A stretch of DNA of 64,000 nucleotides, from assembly GCF_035958815.1 (NCBI RefSeq), contig NZ_CP108383.1, forward strand, positions 3,720,001-3,784,000. The letters are read 5' to 3'. Under the pieces are notes generated by a model. It was not told where the DNA came from. It ran no database searches and worked only from the letters and a program-made list of their open reading frames with translations. The DNA comes from Nocardia sp. NBC_01327. GTDB lineage: Bacteria; Actinomycetota; Actinomycetes; Mycobacteriales; Mycobacteriaceae. Shown piece after piece: positions 33,689-42,715 of this stretch (position 1 is the stretch's first letter; every line of letters starts with the position of its first letter). The position numbers were made by a program, and so were the translations under genes.

Positions 33689-35449
33689 ATGCGCAGGGGG
33701 TCGCCGTCGGTGGTCAACAAGAAGGACCGCCACCGTAGTTATTTCGCGGCTCGCCGCAGTGCCGTCGTCGTGCTCGCCGGTGCAGTCGCCGCGGGCATGG
33801 TGACGGGCTGCGCCGGGAAGAATCAGGTCCCGTCCATCGGGTACGGCGTGGACACGGTTGTCGCCAGTTACAACGGCGGCAGCACGCTGGGCGCCGAAAG
33901 TGGTGCGGCGGCGGTGTTCTCGCGCGTCCTGACCGGGTTCTTCTACACCGGTCCGGACGGGCAGCCGGTGGCGGACACCGATACCGGTACCGCCAAGGAG
34001 GTCCCGGGCGATGCCCAGACCATCCAGTACCGGTTGAATCCGGACGGTAAGTACTCCGACGGCACACCCACGTCCTGTGACGATCTGGTGATGGCGTGGG
34101 CCGCGCGCAGCGGCCGGTTCACCAAAGCCGGTCCGGGCGGCCCGATTCCGATGTTCGATGCCGCGAGCACCGCCGGGTACGCCGATATCGAGCGGGTGGA
34201 TTGCACACCCGGATCCAAGGACGCCACCGTGGTGTTCCGGCCGGGCCGGCACTATTCGGCCTGGAAGACGCTGTTCAATGCCTCCGAGCTGATGCCCGCG
34301 CATGTTGTGGCCACGGCGGTGCAGGCGCCGAATGTGGTGGCGCCCCTGCAATCGGGTGATCAGGCGACCGCCGAGCGCATCGCCGATTTCTGGAACAACG
34401 GCTGGAAGCTCACCCCCGGCAAGCTGAACGTCACGGTGCTGCCGTCCTCCGGCCCGTACCGGATCGAATCCTTCGATGACAAGGACGGTCTGGTACTGGT
34501 GAAGAACGAGCACTGGTGGGGTAATCCGGCCAAGACGCCGCGCATTGTGGTGTGGGACAAGAACACCGATCTCAAGGCCAAGGTCTCGGCCAAGGCCGTC
34601 GGGGTGCTCGATGTGGGCACGGGCGCGCTCGGCGACGGCACTCCGGGCGGGTTCTCGGCCGAGAACTACCCCGGTCGCGGTGTGGAGCAGCTGGTGCTGA
34701 GCACCGGCGGCGTCTTCGGCAATGCCGCCGCGCGGCGCGCGTTCGCCCTGTGCGTACCGCGGCAGGCGCTGTTCGACAAGCTCGGCCACCCCGGTTACAA
34801 GGTGGATGCCGGCCTCGGCTCGGGTCCGCTGAATTCCCGTACCGTGCCGCAGGATTCGCTGTACTACGGGGCGATCGCCGGTGCGGCCGACAAGTACAAG
34901 AACGCCGATGTCGCCGCGGCCACCCAGGCCGCGAGCGGGGCCGGACTGCAGAATCAGACGGTGCGCATCGGCTATCTGCGCCCGGATGATCGGCGCGCGC
35001 AGACCGTCGCCATGATCGCCGACTCCTGCAAGGGCGCCGGTATCACCGTGGTCGACGCGGGGACGCCGGACTTCTCGGCGCAGCAGCTCACCGACGGCAA
35101 GGTGGACGCGATTCTGGGTGGTACGGCCGCCATGCCGGGGCCCTCCGGATCGCTGTCGGCCACCGACGCGATTGCGGCGTTGCACACAGGTCAGGGCTTG
35201 AATTTCAATAGGTACGGCAACGGTCGCTACGATGCCATCGCGGATCAGCTTGCGGCGGAGGACAACTCGACCACCGTGCTGAATCTGCTGAACGAGCAGG
35301 AAAACCTGCTGTGGAACGAGATGCCGTCGATTCCCCTGTTCGCCACCCCGCGCACCATCGCGTTCGGTGACGGCATGCGGAACGGCGTCGCCAGCCCCAC
35401 CAAGGCAGGTGCGGGCTGGAATATGGATCGCTGGGTGCTGGAGCGGTAA
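33689..35449 (+). CDS. DppA/OppA-type substrate-binding lipoprotein (Rv2585c-like)
   Basis: A 586-residue SBP_bac_5-type lipoprotein: basic N-terminus, hydrophobic core AVVVLAGAVAAGMVTGC with lipobox VTGC, then a periplasmic domain with YRLNPDGKYSDGTP, SSGPYRIESFD and KNEHWWGNP typical of peptide/nickel binding proteins. It starts two bases after secF, the position of Rv2585c in M. tuberculosis, and lacks ABC partners nearby, so it may be an orphan binding protein. It is probably co-transcribed from secDF through apt. Confidence 0.92.
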   Translation: MRRGSPSVVNKKDRHRSYFAARRSAVVVLAGAVAAGMVTGCAGKNQVPSIGYGVDTVVASYNGGSTLGAESGAAAVFSRVLTGFFYTGPDGQPVADTDTGTAKEVPGDAQTIQYRLNPDGKYSDGTPTSCDDLVMAWAARSGRFTKAGPGGPIPMFDAASTAGYADIERVDCTPGSKDATVVFRPGRHYSAWKTLFNASELMPAHVVATAVQAPNVVAPLQSGDQATAERIADFWNNGWKLTPGKLNVTVLPSSGPYRIESFDDKDGLVLVKNEHWWGNPAKTPRIVVWDKNTDLKAKVSAKAVGVLDVGTGALGDGTPGGFSAENYPGRGVEQLVLSTGGVFGNAAARRAFALCVPRQALFDKLGHPGYKVDAGLGSGPLNSRTVPQDSLYYGAIAGAADKYKNADVAAATQAASGAGLQNQTVRIGYLRPDDRRAQTVAMIADSCKGAGITVVDAGTPDFSAQQLTDGKVDAILGGTAAMPGPSGSLSATDAIAALHTGQGLNFNRYGNGRYDAIADQLAAEDNSTTVLNLLNEQENLLWNEMPSIPLFATPRTIAFGDGMRNGVASPTKAGAGWNMDRWVLER

Positions 35450-35485
35450 AGACCGCGGTGGCGTGGTGAAGAGGAGCGGGTGTAG

Positions 35486-36058
35486 ATGAGCAAGCATGGA
35501 ATGGTGGATACCGATGAGACCGTCGGTCAGCGCACCGCCCGAGCGGCCGAAGCCGTACAGCGGCTGACCCGCTGGCATGACGACTTCCCGACTCCGGGAG
35601 TGCGTTTCGCCGACCTGACGCCGGTATTCGCCGATGCCGAGGGCTTCCGCACGGTGCTCGACTGCTGTGCCGCCTGCGCACCGGACGCGGATCTGGTGGC
35701 GGGCATCGACGCGCGCGGCTTCCTGCTGGGCGCGGGCGTGGCCGCGGTGCTCGGCACCGGTGTGGTGGCGGTGCGCAAGGCGGGCAAGCTGCCGCCGCCG
35801 GTGATCAGCCGCGAGTACACCCTCGAATACGGTTCGGCCGCACTGGAAATCCCGGCCGACGGCATCGAGCTGAAGGGCCGCCGAGTGCTGCTCCTCGACG
35901 ACGTCCTCGCTACCGGTGGTACGCTCGCCGCCGCCGCGGCGCTGTTCCAGGCGGCCGGCGCCGAGGTCATGGCCGCGGCCGTGGTGCTGGAACTGGGCTT
36001 CCTCGACGGCCGATCGAAGCAGGGCGACTACCCGCTGACCTCGATCGTCACGCTCTGA
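35486..36058 (+). CDS. apt: adenine phosphoribosyltransferase
   Basis: A 190-residue purine-salvage enzyme converting adenine and PRPP to AMP. It contains the DFPTPGVRFADLTPVFAD start, GIDARGFLLGAGVA, REYTLEYGSAALEI, and the PRPP-binding loop VLLLDDVLATGGTL. In M. tuberculosis apt likewise sits between the lipoprotein gene and relA. Here the apt-rel link is broken by about 6.6 kb of inserted genes. An AGAGGAGCGGG ribosome-binding site precedes ATG 35486. Confidence 0.95.
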   Translation: MSKHGMVDTDETVGQRTARAAEAVQRLTRWHDDFPTPGVRFADLTPVFADAEGFRTVLDCCAACAPDADLVAGIDARGFLLGAGVAAVLGTGVVAVRKAGKLPPPVISREYTLEYGSAALEIPADGIELKGRRVLLLDDVLATGGTLAAAAALFQAAGAEVMAAAVVLELGFLDGRSKQGDYPLTSIVTL

Positions 36059-36080
36059 TCCGAACCCGCGCGGTCGCCGC

Positions 36081-36371
36081 TCAGGCGACGATGCGGGCGA
36101 TGATCCCGGTGACGACCAGCCAGAAGAGTGCGGCGAGACCGTAATTCACGGCAATGTCCAGATGGGGTGTTCCGGTGTGGAACAGGCCGGGGAAGAACAG
36201 GGCAAGTGGTTCGGCCACCGACTTGATGAAGGTGAAGAACCGGTTCGTCTGATCCGCGCCGAAGTCCAGCAGCAGAATATAGACGACGAGGATGATGGCG
36301 AAGAGAGCGCCGAGGCCGCCGATCAGTCGGGCGGCGGCGCTCTCGCGGTAGGTGTCGTACATATAAGGCAT
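36081..36371 (-). CDS. small two-helix membrane protein, paralogue A
   Basis: A 96-residue protein with a first helix (LIGGLGALFAIILVVYILLL), a middle motif TNRFFTFIKSVAEPLALFFPGLFHTG, and a second helix (YGLAALFWLVVTGIIARIV). It is about 70% identical by eye to the 37740-38027 product; the EPLALFFPGLFHTG block is invariant. No named family is certain, though the pattern recalls YggT-like proteins. The two copies point the same way and flank a PucR-type regulator on the opposite strand. Confidence 0.8.
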   Translation of the reverse strand: MPYMYDTYRESAAARLIGGLGALFAIILVVYILLLDFGADQTNRFFTFIKSVAEPLALFFPGLFHTGTPHLDIAVNYGLAALFWLVVTGIIARIVA

Positions 36372-36549
36372 AGGGCGGTAATGCCCTGTCCGCGCTTCTC
36401 GAAACGGTACGAGCGAACCGGTCGGTCGCGGGAAACTATGCGGGCGTGCAGTTTGTTCGGATGACAGGATGTGAGCAGCCTGCTATCCGGATTGCCCTGC
36501 TGTGTCCGTTTGCCGTGCAGGCGGATTCGTTCGCGCTCACAATATCGAG

Positions 36550-37743
36550 ATGAGTACTGCACCGGGGGAGTCGGCAGCACCGTTCACAGAATTCCTGACC
36601 GCCCATCTGCCCGAGGTGGCGCGGGAGATGATGACCGCCGTGGTGCGGGCGGTTCCCGACTATGAGCAGCTGCCCACCGAGCGGGTCGAACAGGACCTGA
36701 TCCGGCGCTCCGAGGACAATCTGCGCCTGTTCGTGCGCCTGTTGAGTGAGGAGCGGGAGCCGGGCGCGGCCGACCTCGACGAGATGATCGAGGCGGCGGT
36801 ACGCCGTGCGCGCGAGGGCATTCCGCTCGATGCGGTGCTGGCGGTGTACCACCGGGGCGCGGTGGCGGCCTGGAATTTCATGGCGGCCGGGGCGCGCACA
36901 CCGGAGCAGCGGGATGCGCTGATCGCTGCTGTGCCGCAGCTGCTCGGCTATCTGGGCGCGGTGGTGCCCGGCGTCGCCGCGTCCTATCTGCGCGAGCGCC
37001 AGGATCTGCACTGGGAGCAGCGGGAGGTGAAACGCGCTCTGGCGCAGGCGCTCCTGCAGGGTAAGCCCGCCGAACTGCTGGCCGAGCGCTTCGGTATCAC
37101 GCTCGGCCGCTATCACGTGCTGGCATTGCGCACCGCCGAGGTTCCCGGCGTCACCGACGGAATCCGGCCCGCCATGCGGGTCATTCACGGCGAGATCGAC
37201 GAGCTGTCGCCGCAGGCCCTGACGGTGCTGGATCGGTCCGGCGGCTGGGCGCTGGTGCCCGCGACCGAACCGGATGCGCGCCTGGATGCCGCGATCGCGG
37301 GTATCGCGGCCGCGGCGGGTGTGCGGGTGATCGCCGGAACGGCCACCGCCGCACTGGTTTCCGATATTCCGGCCCGGGCCGAGGAGGCCGGTGAGATCGC
37401 GCGCCTGGCCATTGGACTGGGCCGGCCGACCGGTGTGTATCGCATGGCGGATCTGGCGCTGCAGTATCAGTTCGCGCGGCCGGGTCCGGCCCGCGCCTGG
37501 CTGCTCGGCCTGCTCGATCCCTTGACCGCGCACCCGCATCTCATGCAGGCCCTGCGCGCCTATCTCACGCACGACCACAATCGGGTCGCGGCCGCGGAGT
37601 CCCTGGTGGTGCACCGTAATACGCTGAACTACCGATTGAACCGCATTGCGACCCTGACCGGCTACGATCCGGGCCGGTCCGAGCACGCGCCGCTGTTCGC
37701 CGCGGCCCTGACCGCCTTCGACCTCGCCGCCGCCGACCTCTAG
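36550..37743 (+). CDS. PucR/CdaR-type transcriptional regulator
   Basis: A 397-residue regulator. The N-terminal helical RsbRD-like domain (about 10-150, with AREMMTAVVRAVPDYEQLP and GIPLDAVLAVYHRGAVAAWNFM) is followed by a degenerate GGDEF-like middle region and the C-terminal PucR helix-turn-helix AYLTHDHNRVAAAESLVVHRNTLNYRLNRIATLTG. ATG 36550 starts the conserved part; an in-frame upstream start at 36502 has no supporting signal. Its stop overlaps the minus-strand paralogue B gene by four bases. The symmetrical small membrane-protein paralogues on either side may be its targets (inference). Confidence 0.9.
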   Translation: MSTAPGESAAPFTEFLTAHLPEVAREMMTAVVRAVPDYEQLPTERVEQDLIRRSEDNLRLFVRLLSEEREPGAADLDEMIEAAVRRAREGIPLDAVLAVYHRGAVAAWNFMAAGARTPEQRDALIAAVPQLLGYLGAVVPGVAASYLRERQDLHWEQREVKRALAQALLQGKPAELLAERFGITLGRYHVLALRTAEVPGVTDGIRPAMRVIHGEIDELSPQALTVLDRSGGWALVPATEPDARLDAAIAGIAAAAGVRVIAGTATAALVSDIPARAEEAGEIARLAIGLGRPTGVYRMADLALQYQFARPGPARAWLLGLLDPLTAHPHLMQALRAYLTHDHNRVAAAESLVVHRNTLNYRLNRIATLTGYDPGRSEHAPLFAAALTAFDLAAADL

Positions 37744-38027
37744 CGGGCCACCATCCGGGCGATGAAACCGGTGACAACAAGCCAGAAGATAGCCGCCAGA
37801 CCATAATTCAGGATGATGTCGATGGTGCCGTTGCCGGTGTGGAACAGTCCCGGGAAGAACAGCGCCAGGGGCTCGGCCCAGGATTTGATGAAGACGAAGA
37901 ACCGATTGGCCTGATCGGCCCCCAGTACCAGCAGCAAGATATACACGCCCTCGATGAGGGCGAACAGTGCTCCGACCCCGCCGATGATTCGGGCGGCGGT
38001 GGCCTCATTGCGCGTGACGTACGGCAT
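37740..38027 (-). CDS. small two-helix membrane protein, paralogue B
   Basis: A 95-residue paralogue of the 36081-36371 product: first helix IIGGVGALFALIEGVYILLLV, motif ANRFFVFIKSWAEPLALFFPGLFHTG, second helix YGLAAIFWLVVTGFIARMV. ATG 38027 is chosen because paralogue A starts with the same MPY; an upstream ATG at 38120 would add 31 low-quality residues. It overlaps the end of the PucR gene by four bases tail to tail. Confidence 0.8.
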   Translation of the reverse strand: MPYVTRNEATAARIIGGVGALFALIEGVYILLLVLGADQANRFFVFIKSWAEPLALFFPGLFHTGNGTIDIILNYGLAAIFWLVVTGFIARMVAR

Positions 38028-38177
38028 CAGCCTGGAATGCCCGATGTGTGCCGCTCGAAACGGCGTCAGCGCGTGTCGAAACAGTGTCGTGCTCCTGCTG
38101 TGTTTGCTCCACGAAAGCATGTGTACGCCATGGCATGATGTTTCCGTGACCTCTGCGGCGGCCGTGAGTATTCCAGC

Positions 38178-40160
38178 GTGAAGGCCAAGGCCCTCATCGT
38201 CGGCGCCGTCGGCCTCGCCGGGATGGTTCTGCTGCTGCTCCTGGTCATTATTCTGCCCTCGAGCGAAGAGACCTGCGGCGCGGGCACACCGGTGGTGCCC
38301 TCGACCACCCAGGCGCTCACCGAACCCAATTGCCCGGCCACCGGAGCGGCCGCCGAGGCCGGTTTACAGGACGGCGCGCTGCGCGCACTGCGCTGTGTGG
38401 TCGCACGTTTCGGCATGATGGATATGCGCGGCGTGGTCGCCGACGACGCCTATCCGGACCACCGGGAAGGCCGGGCCGTCGAATTCATCGTCGGCAGCGA
38501 TCAGGCCAAGGGTGATGCCATCGTCGCCTTCCTGCAGCAGAGCGCGGCCAACTTCCACATCGACTACGTCCTGTGGAAGCAGCGCAGCTGGACTCCCGAC
38601 GCGGCCAACGGCACCCAGTGGACGCCCATGGAGGATCGCGGCGATCCGGTGCGCAATCACATGGATCGGGTCCAGGTGACCATCAAATCCGTCGTCGCCA
38701 CCTCGACGGTCAGTGCGCCGCCGGAGGTTTCGCTGGCCTCGATGCCGGGACCGGTCAATGAGGCGGGCAAGCTGACCGGTGCGGGACGGCGTCAATACCC
38801 CATGGCGGCAGGCACTTTCACCATCTCCGATGTCTTCGGCGCGCGCGGCGGCACCCATATGGGCGTCGACTTCGCCGGCGCCGCGGGCACCCCGATCTAC
38901 GCCGCCTCCGATGGTCTGGTCGTCGCGTCCGGTCCGGCTTCGGGTTTCGGTGACTGGGTGGTCATCGACTCGATCGACGAGAGCGGTAAGCGCTACTCCA
39001 CGGTGTACGGGCATATGTACGAGTCCGGTATCCACGTGCACACCGGCGATATCGTGACCATGGGCCAGCACATCGCCGATGTCGGCTCCAATGGTGAATC
39101 CACCGGTCCCCACCTGCATTTCGAGGTGGTGCCCGGTGGCCGGCTGACCGGTGGAAAACAGGTCGACCCGATGCCGTGGCTGGCCGGTTCGGCACTGCCC
39201 ACCGCCGGTACCACACCCACCTGTGAGAACGGATTCGGTTCCGCCGGAGGCAATCTCGCGCCCGGTAAGGTGCCGCCCGAGCTCGAGATCTGGTACCGGC
39301 GCGCCGGATCGCTGTGCCCGCAGATCAGCGCTTCGCTGCTGGCCGCACAGGGTCAGCAGGAATCGGGTTTCCACCGCGGGCTCACCTCACCCGCCGGTGC
39401 GCAAGGCTTGGCGCAGTTCCTGCCGGGTACCGCGGCCTCACTGGCCCCCGACGGACAGCCGTATGTGATCGACGCGGACGGCAATGGCACCGCCAGCGTC
39501 TGGGACGACGGCGACGCCATCATCGGCCAGGGCCGGTATATGTGCGCCCTCGCGCAGAAGATTCAGGGCTGGGAGAACGAGGGCAAGGTGACCGGCGACG
39601 TGGCGGCCCTGTCCCTCGCCGCCTACAACGCGGGCGAGGGCGCGGTGCTGGCCTCGGGCGGCATGCCCAACCAGGTGGCCGCGCACTTCACCGAAACCCG
39701 CCCCTACGTCACGAATATTCTTGCGGCCGAAGCGAATTTCCGCAGCATGGGCAGCGAAGGCCGATTCCAGCCGAATACCTCCGCATCCCTCGGCCCGCAG
39801 GTCGTCTCCGCCGGTGAGCAATGGCTCGGCACCCGTTACGTTTTCGGCGGCGGCGGCGCCCAGGGCCCGTCCAACGGCGGTTTCGACGAACCCGGTTTCA
39901 CCGCGGCCTCGGTCTTCGCCGCGAGCGGTGGCGCCATCACCCTCCCCGGCACTGCCGAACAGCAGTGGGAACAGGGCGTAGAGATCCCGCTGATCAAGGC
40001 ACAAGCCGGTGACCTGGTCTTCGGCAATTTCGGAGTCCGCGGCCCCGCTACCGTCGGCGTCTACACCGGCGACGGCCGCATGCTGCACGCCGAACCCGGC
40101 GGCGTGGTCGCCGAGGTGCCGTTGCAGAACGGTATGAAGGCCCGCCGCGTCGGGCAGTGA
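38178..40160 (+). CDS. M23 peptidase + lytic transglycosylase + degenerate NlpC/P60 protein
   Basis: A 660-residue exported, membrane-anchored cell-wall protein. A single N-terminal helix (IVGAVGLAGMVLLLLLVIIL) is followed by a region of unknown fold, an M23 domain (GTHMGVDFAG with metal His near 226; GPHLHFEV near 312), and a transglycosylase domain with catalytic Glu395 in QQESGFHRG and AQGLAQFLPGTA. The C-terminal NlpC/P60-like fold lacks the catalytic Cys: the FDCSGL site reads FDEPGF (569-574), and the His of HVGIY is replaced in ATVGVYTG. This combination of wall hydrolases resembles VirB1-like proteins of Gram-positive conjugation systems, and a secretion cluster begins 10 kb downstream. 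GTG 38178 is the only reasonable start. Confidence 0.88.
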   Translation: MKAKALIVGAVGLAGMVLLLLLVIILPSSEETCGAGTPVVPSTTQALTEPNCPATGAAAEAGLQDGALRALRCVVARFGMMDMRGVVADDAYPDHREGRAVEFIVGSDQAKGDAIVAFLQQSAANFHIDYVLWKQRSWTPDAANGTQWTPMEDRGDPVRNHMDRVQVTIKSVVATSTVSAPPEVSLASMPGPVNEAGKLTGAGRRQYPMAAGTFTISDVFGARGGTHMGVDFAGAAGTPIYAASDGLVVASGPASGFGDWVVIDSIDESGKRYSTVYGHMYESGIHVHTGDIVTMGQHIADVGSNGESTGPHLHFEVVPGGRLTGGKQVDPMPWLAGSALPTAGTTPTCENGFGSAGGNLAPGKVPPELEIWYRRAGSLCPQISASLLAAQGQQESGFHRGLTSPAGAQGLAQFLPGTAASLAPDGQPYVIDADGNGTASVWDDGDAIIGQGRYMCALAQKIQGWENEGKVTGDVAALSLAAYNAGEGAVLASGGMPNQVAAHFTETRPYVTNILAAEANFRSMGSEGRFQPNTSASLGPQVVSAGEQWLGTRYVFGGGGAQGPSNGGFDEPGFTAASVFAASGGAITLPGTAEQQWEQGVEIPLIKAQAGDLVFGNFGVRGPATVGVYTGDGRMLHAEPGGVVAEVPLQNGMKARRVGQ

Positions 40161-40161
40161 G

Positions 40162-40189
40162 GCGCGTAGGACGTGAATGTCCTACGCGC
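40162..40189 (+). terminator. hairpin after the cell-wall hydrolase gene
   Basis: Perfect 11-base arms GCGCGTAGGAC (40162-40172) and complement (40179-40189), six-base loop. It starts one base after the stop codon. Confidence 0.75.
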
Positions 40190-40208
40190 ACAGAAGATGG
40201 GGGATCTG

Positions 40209-40730
40209 ATGATTTGCAATGTCCACCTGCGCACCCTGCCGGTGCCCGCCGAGGTCGCGGGCGCACTGCTCGACCGTGTGGCCGAACCCGGCAATCCCGT
40301 CTGGCCGGCCCCGGACTGGCCTGCACTGGTTCTGGATCGTCCGCTGGAGGAGGGTGCGGACGGCGGCCACGGCCGTAATCGATACACCTGCACCAACTAC
40401 CAACCCGGTCGGCGGGTGGAATTCACCTTCGGTCCCGAATCGCCGTTCGTGGGCACGCACGCTTTCGACGTGCTGAAGAGCGGTTCGAATGCCTGTGTAC
40501 TCCGGCATGCCGTCCTCGCGACCCCGCGTGACCTGCGCGGCCGGCTGCAGTGGAGCCTGATCATCCGCTGGTCGCACGACGCGATGATAGAGGACCTGCT
40601 GGACCGCATGGCCGTTGCGGTCGGTCACCCGCCGGTGCGGCCCGCGCGCTGGTCCCCGTATGTCCGGCTGCTCCGCAAGGCGCTCGGCAGGTGGAAGCAG
40701 AAGCAGGTCGAGGTTGTGGAAGTTCGGTGA
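40209..40730 (+). CDS. SRPBCC-like hypothetical protein
   Basis: About 173 residues. Alternating strands around PGRRVEFTFGPESPFVGTHAFDVL and CVLRHAVLATPRDLRGRLQWSLIIRWSHDAMIEDLLDRM, ending in a helix, look like a START/SRPBCC ligand-binding fold, as in DUF2867-like proteins; assignment is by pattern only. ATG 40209 follows GGGGGAT; in-frame starts at 40197 and at 40173 (the latter inside the terminator loop) are less likely. Basic C-terminal tail KALGRWKQKQ. No operon partner. Confidence 0.6.
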   Translation: MICNVHLRTLPVPAEVAGALLDRVAEPGNPVWPAPDWPALVLDRPLEEGADGGHGRNRYTCTNYQPGRRVEFTFGPESPFVGTHAFDVLKSGSNACVLRHAVLATPRDLRGRLQWSLIIRWSHDAMIEDLLDRMAVAVGHPPVRPARWSPYVRLLRKALGRWKQKQVEVVEVR

Positions 40731-40912
40731 TCACGGGCGGTGAGAGTCGGGTCACGAAATATGTACTTGCACGGCCTCGTTGACCTTGGATACCGTGGGA
40801 GCCGTTCCCAGCCCCGTCCGATCGGAGACATTGCGTTGATTTCCTGAGGTAACCGCCGCGTGGTCCGCAGTTGTTGCGCACCGCATTTTCGCGATTGCCG
40901 CTGGGAGTCCGT

Positions 40913-42508
40913 ATGTCATATCCCGTTATTTCGCTGTCCGATCTGACCTTTGTGTGGCCGGACGGCACCCCTGTCTTCGAGGGGCTCGATGCTCTGCTCG
41001 GGCCCGGTCATATCGGCCTGGTCGGTAGCAATGGTGCTGGTAAATCCACTCTTTTCCGCCTGATCACCGGCGAACTGCGCCCCCAGCGGGGTTCGGTCAC
41101 GGTGCCCGGACTGCTCGGCTATCTGCGGCAGGACCTCGGGCTGGCCACCGGTCAGCGGGTGGATGAGGTGCTCGGCATCGCCGATATTCGGAAAGCGTTG
41201 CACCGCATCGAAACCGGGGCTGGTCTCGAGACCGACTTCGACACCGTGGGTGCGGGGTGGGATATCGAGGAGCGTGCGGTGGCACTGCTCGGCCGGCTCG
41301 GATTGCACTATGTCGCAGGCGATATCGCGCATCTGGATCGTCGTTTGGACACGCTGTCCGGCGGTGAGACGGTGCTGCTCGGCCTGGTGGTCGAGCTGCT
41401 GCGCGAACCCGAGGTGCTGCTGCTGGACGAACCGACCAACAATCTCGATCAGGTGGCGCGCGAGCGCCTCTACGAGGTTGTCGGGCAGTTCTCCGGGACC
41501 GTGCTCACCGTCAGCCACGATCGCGAACTGCTCGAGCGCGTCGACGCCGTCGCCGAGCTCCGGCAGGGTGAAATCCGTTTGTTCGGCGGCAATTTCAGCG
41601 AGTACGAGCGCATTGTCGCGGCCGAGCAGGAGACCGCTCGCGCGAGCATCCGGGATGCTCGCGGTGATGTGCGCAAGCAGGCGCGCGAGCTGATCGAGAC
41701 CCGCATCAAACTCGACCGCAGGCTGCGCTTCGGCAACAAGGCGGAGGAGCAGAAACGGGTTCCGAAGATCATCGCGCACGAACGTAAACGCCAGGCGCAG
41801 GTCTCGGCCGGAAAGCTGCGCAACGGCCAGATAGGCAAACTGGAGGAGGCGAAGGATCAGCTCACCGAAGCGCAGGAGAAACTGCGCGACGACCGGGAGA
41901 TCCGCATCGAATTGCCCGATACCAGGCTCTATCCGGGGCAGGACGTGATCGAGCTCGACGAGGTGGTGCTGGCCTGCGGTCCGGCCGTGACGCTGAAGGT
42001 CACGGGCCCGGAGCGCATTGCCTTGACCGGCCGCAATGGCGTCGGCAAAACGACTCTGCTGCAACGTATCTGCGCGGAACCACCGAGGGTGCCGTGGCGG
42101 TTGCTGCCACAGCGACTCGATGTCTTCGACGAGGAACTGTCGGTATTCGAGAATGTCGCCGTCACCGCACCGCATGCCTCGGCGGAGCGGATTCGCGCCC
42201 AGCTGGCCCGCTTCCTGTTCCGCGGGTCCGATGCCGATATCCCCGCCGGCGCGCTGTCGGGCGGTGAGCGGCTGCGGGCGGCCCTGGCCATGATCCTGCT
42301 GGCCGAGCCCGCGCCGCGGCTGCTGCTGCTCGATGAGCCGACCAATAATCTGGACCTGCCGAGCCTGCGCCATCTCACCGAGGCGTTGGCGGCGTTCCAG
42401 GGCGCGCTCATCGTGGTCAGTCACGATCCGCGCTTCCTCGCGGAGATCGGCGTGACGCGCCGCGTGGAGCTCACCGCGGAGGGTCTGACGGATGTCCAGG
42501 TCAGCTGA
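40913..42508 (+). CDS. ABC-F family ATPase, possible ribosome-protection factor
   Basis: A 531-residue soluble protein with two ABC domains and no membrane helices. The first domain has Walker A GSNGAGKST (about 39-47), signature LSGGETVLL near 149 and LLDEPTNNLD near 170; the second has GRNGVGKTT near 372, LSGGERLRAAL near 448 and LLLDEPTNNLD. A charged helical linker (about 235-340, with many Arg/Lys/Glu) separates them as in ABC-F proteins that enter the ribosomal E site. Members confer resistance to macrolides, lincosamides or related drugs, or act in translation quality control; which applies cannot be decided. The 182-base gap upstream has a small hairpin (TGGGA-gccgt-TCCCA near 40797) but no clear leader peptide. 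Confidence 0.9.
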   Translation: MSYPVISLSDLTFVWPDGTPVFEGLDALLGPGHIGLVGSNGAGKSTLFRLITGELRPQRGSVTVPGLLGYLRQDLGLATGQRVDEVLGIADIRKALHRIETGAGLETDFDTVGAGWDIEERAVALLGRLGLHYVAGDIAHLDRRLDTLSGGETVLLGLVVELLREPEVLLLDEPTNNLDQVARERLYEVVGQFSGTVLTVSHDRELLERVDAVAELRQGEIRLFGGNFSEYERIVAAEQETARASIRDARGDVRKQARELIETRIKLDRRLRFGNKAEEQKRVPKIIAHERKRQAQVSAGKLRNGQIGKLEEAKDQLTEAQEKLRDDREIRIELPDTRLYPGQDVIELDEVVLACGPAVTLKVTGPERIALTGRNGVGKTTLLQRICAEPPRVPWRLLPQRLDVFDEELSVFENVAVTAPHASAERIRAQLARFLFRGSDADIPAGALSGGERLRAALAMILLAEPAPRLLLLDEPTNNLDLPSLRHLTEALAAFQGALIVVSHDPRFLAEIGVTRRVELTAEGLTDVQVS

Positions 42509-42715
42509 GGGATGCCGTTTCGAGATCGGAGCAATCCGGACGCAATGCCGCGTCGAAGACGGTGCGGGAGAGAGTAGGGTTCATCTCTCCGGCCAGGTCC
42601 GGGTGGGCGGCGTTCGGCGTTCCGGTCTCGAAACGTTTCCAGGACTAAAGTAGGTGGTCTACGTGGTTGGACGGTCCGGTACGGTGTTCCGATCGAGGCC
42701 GGGAGAGGTGGTGGC

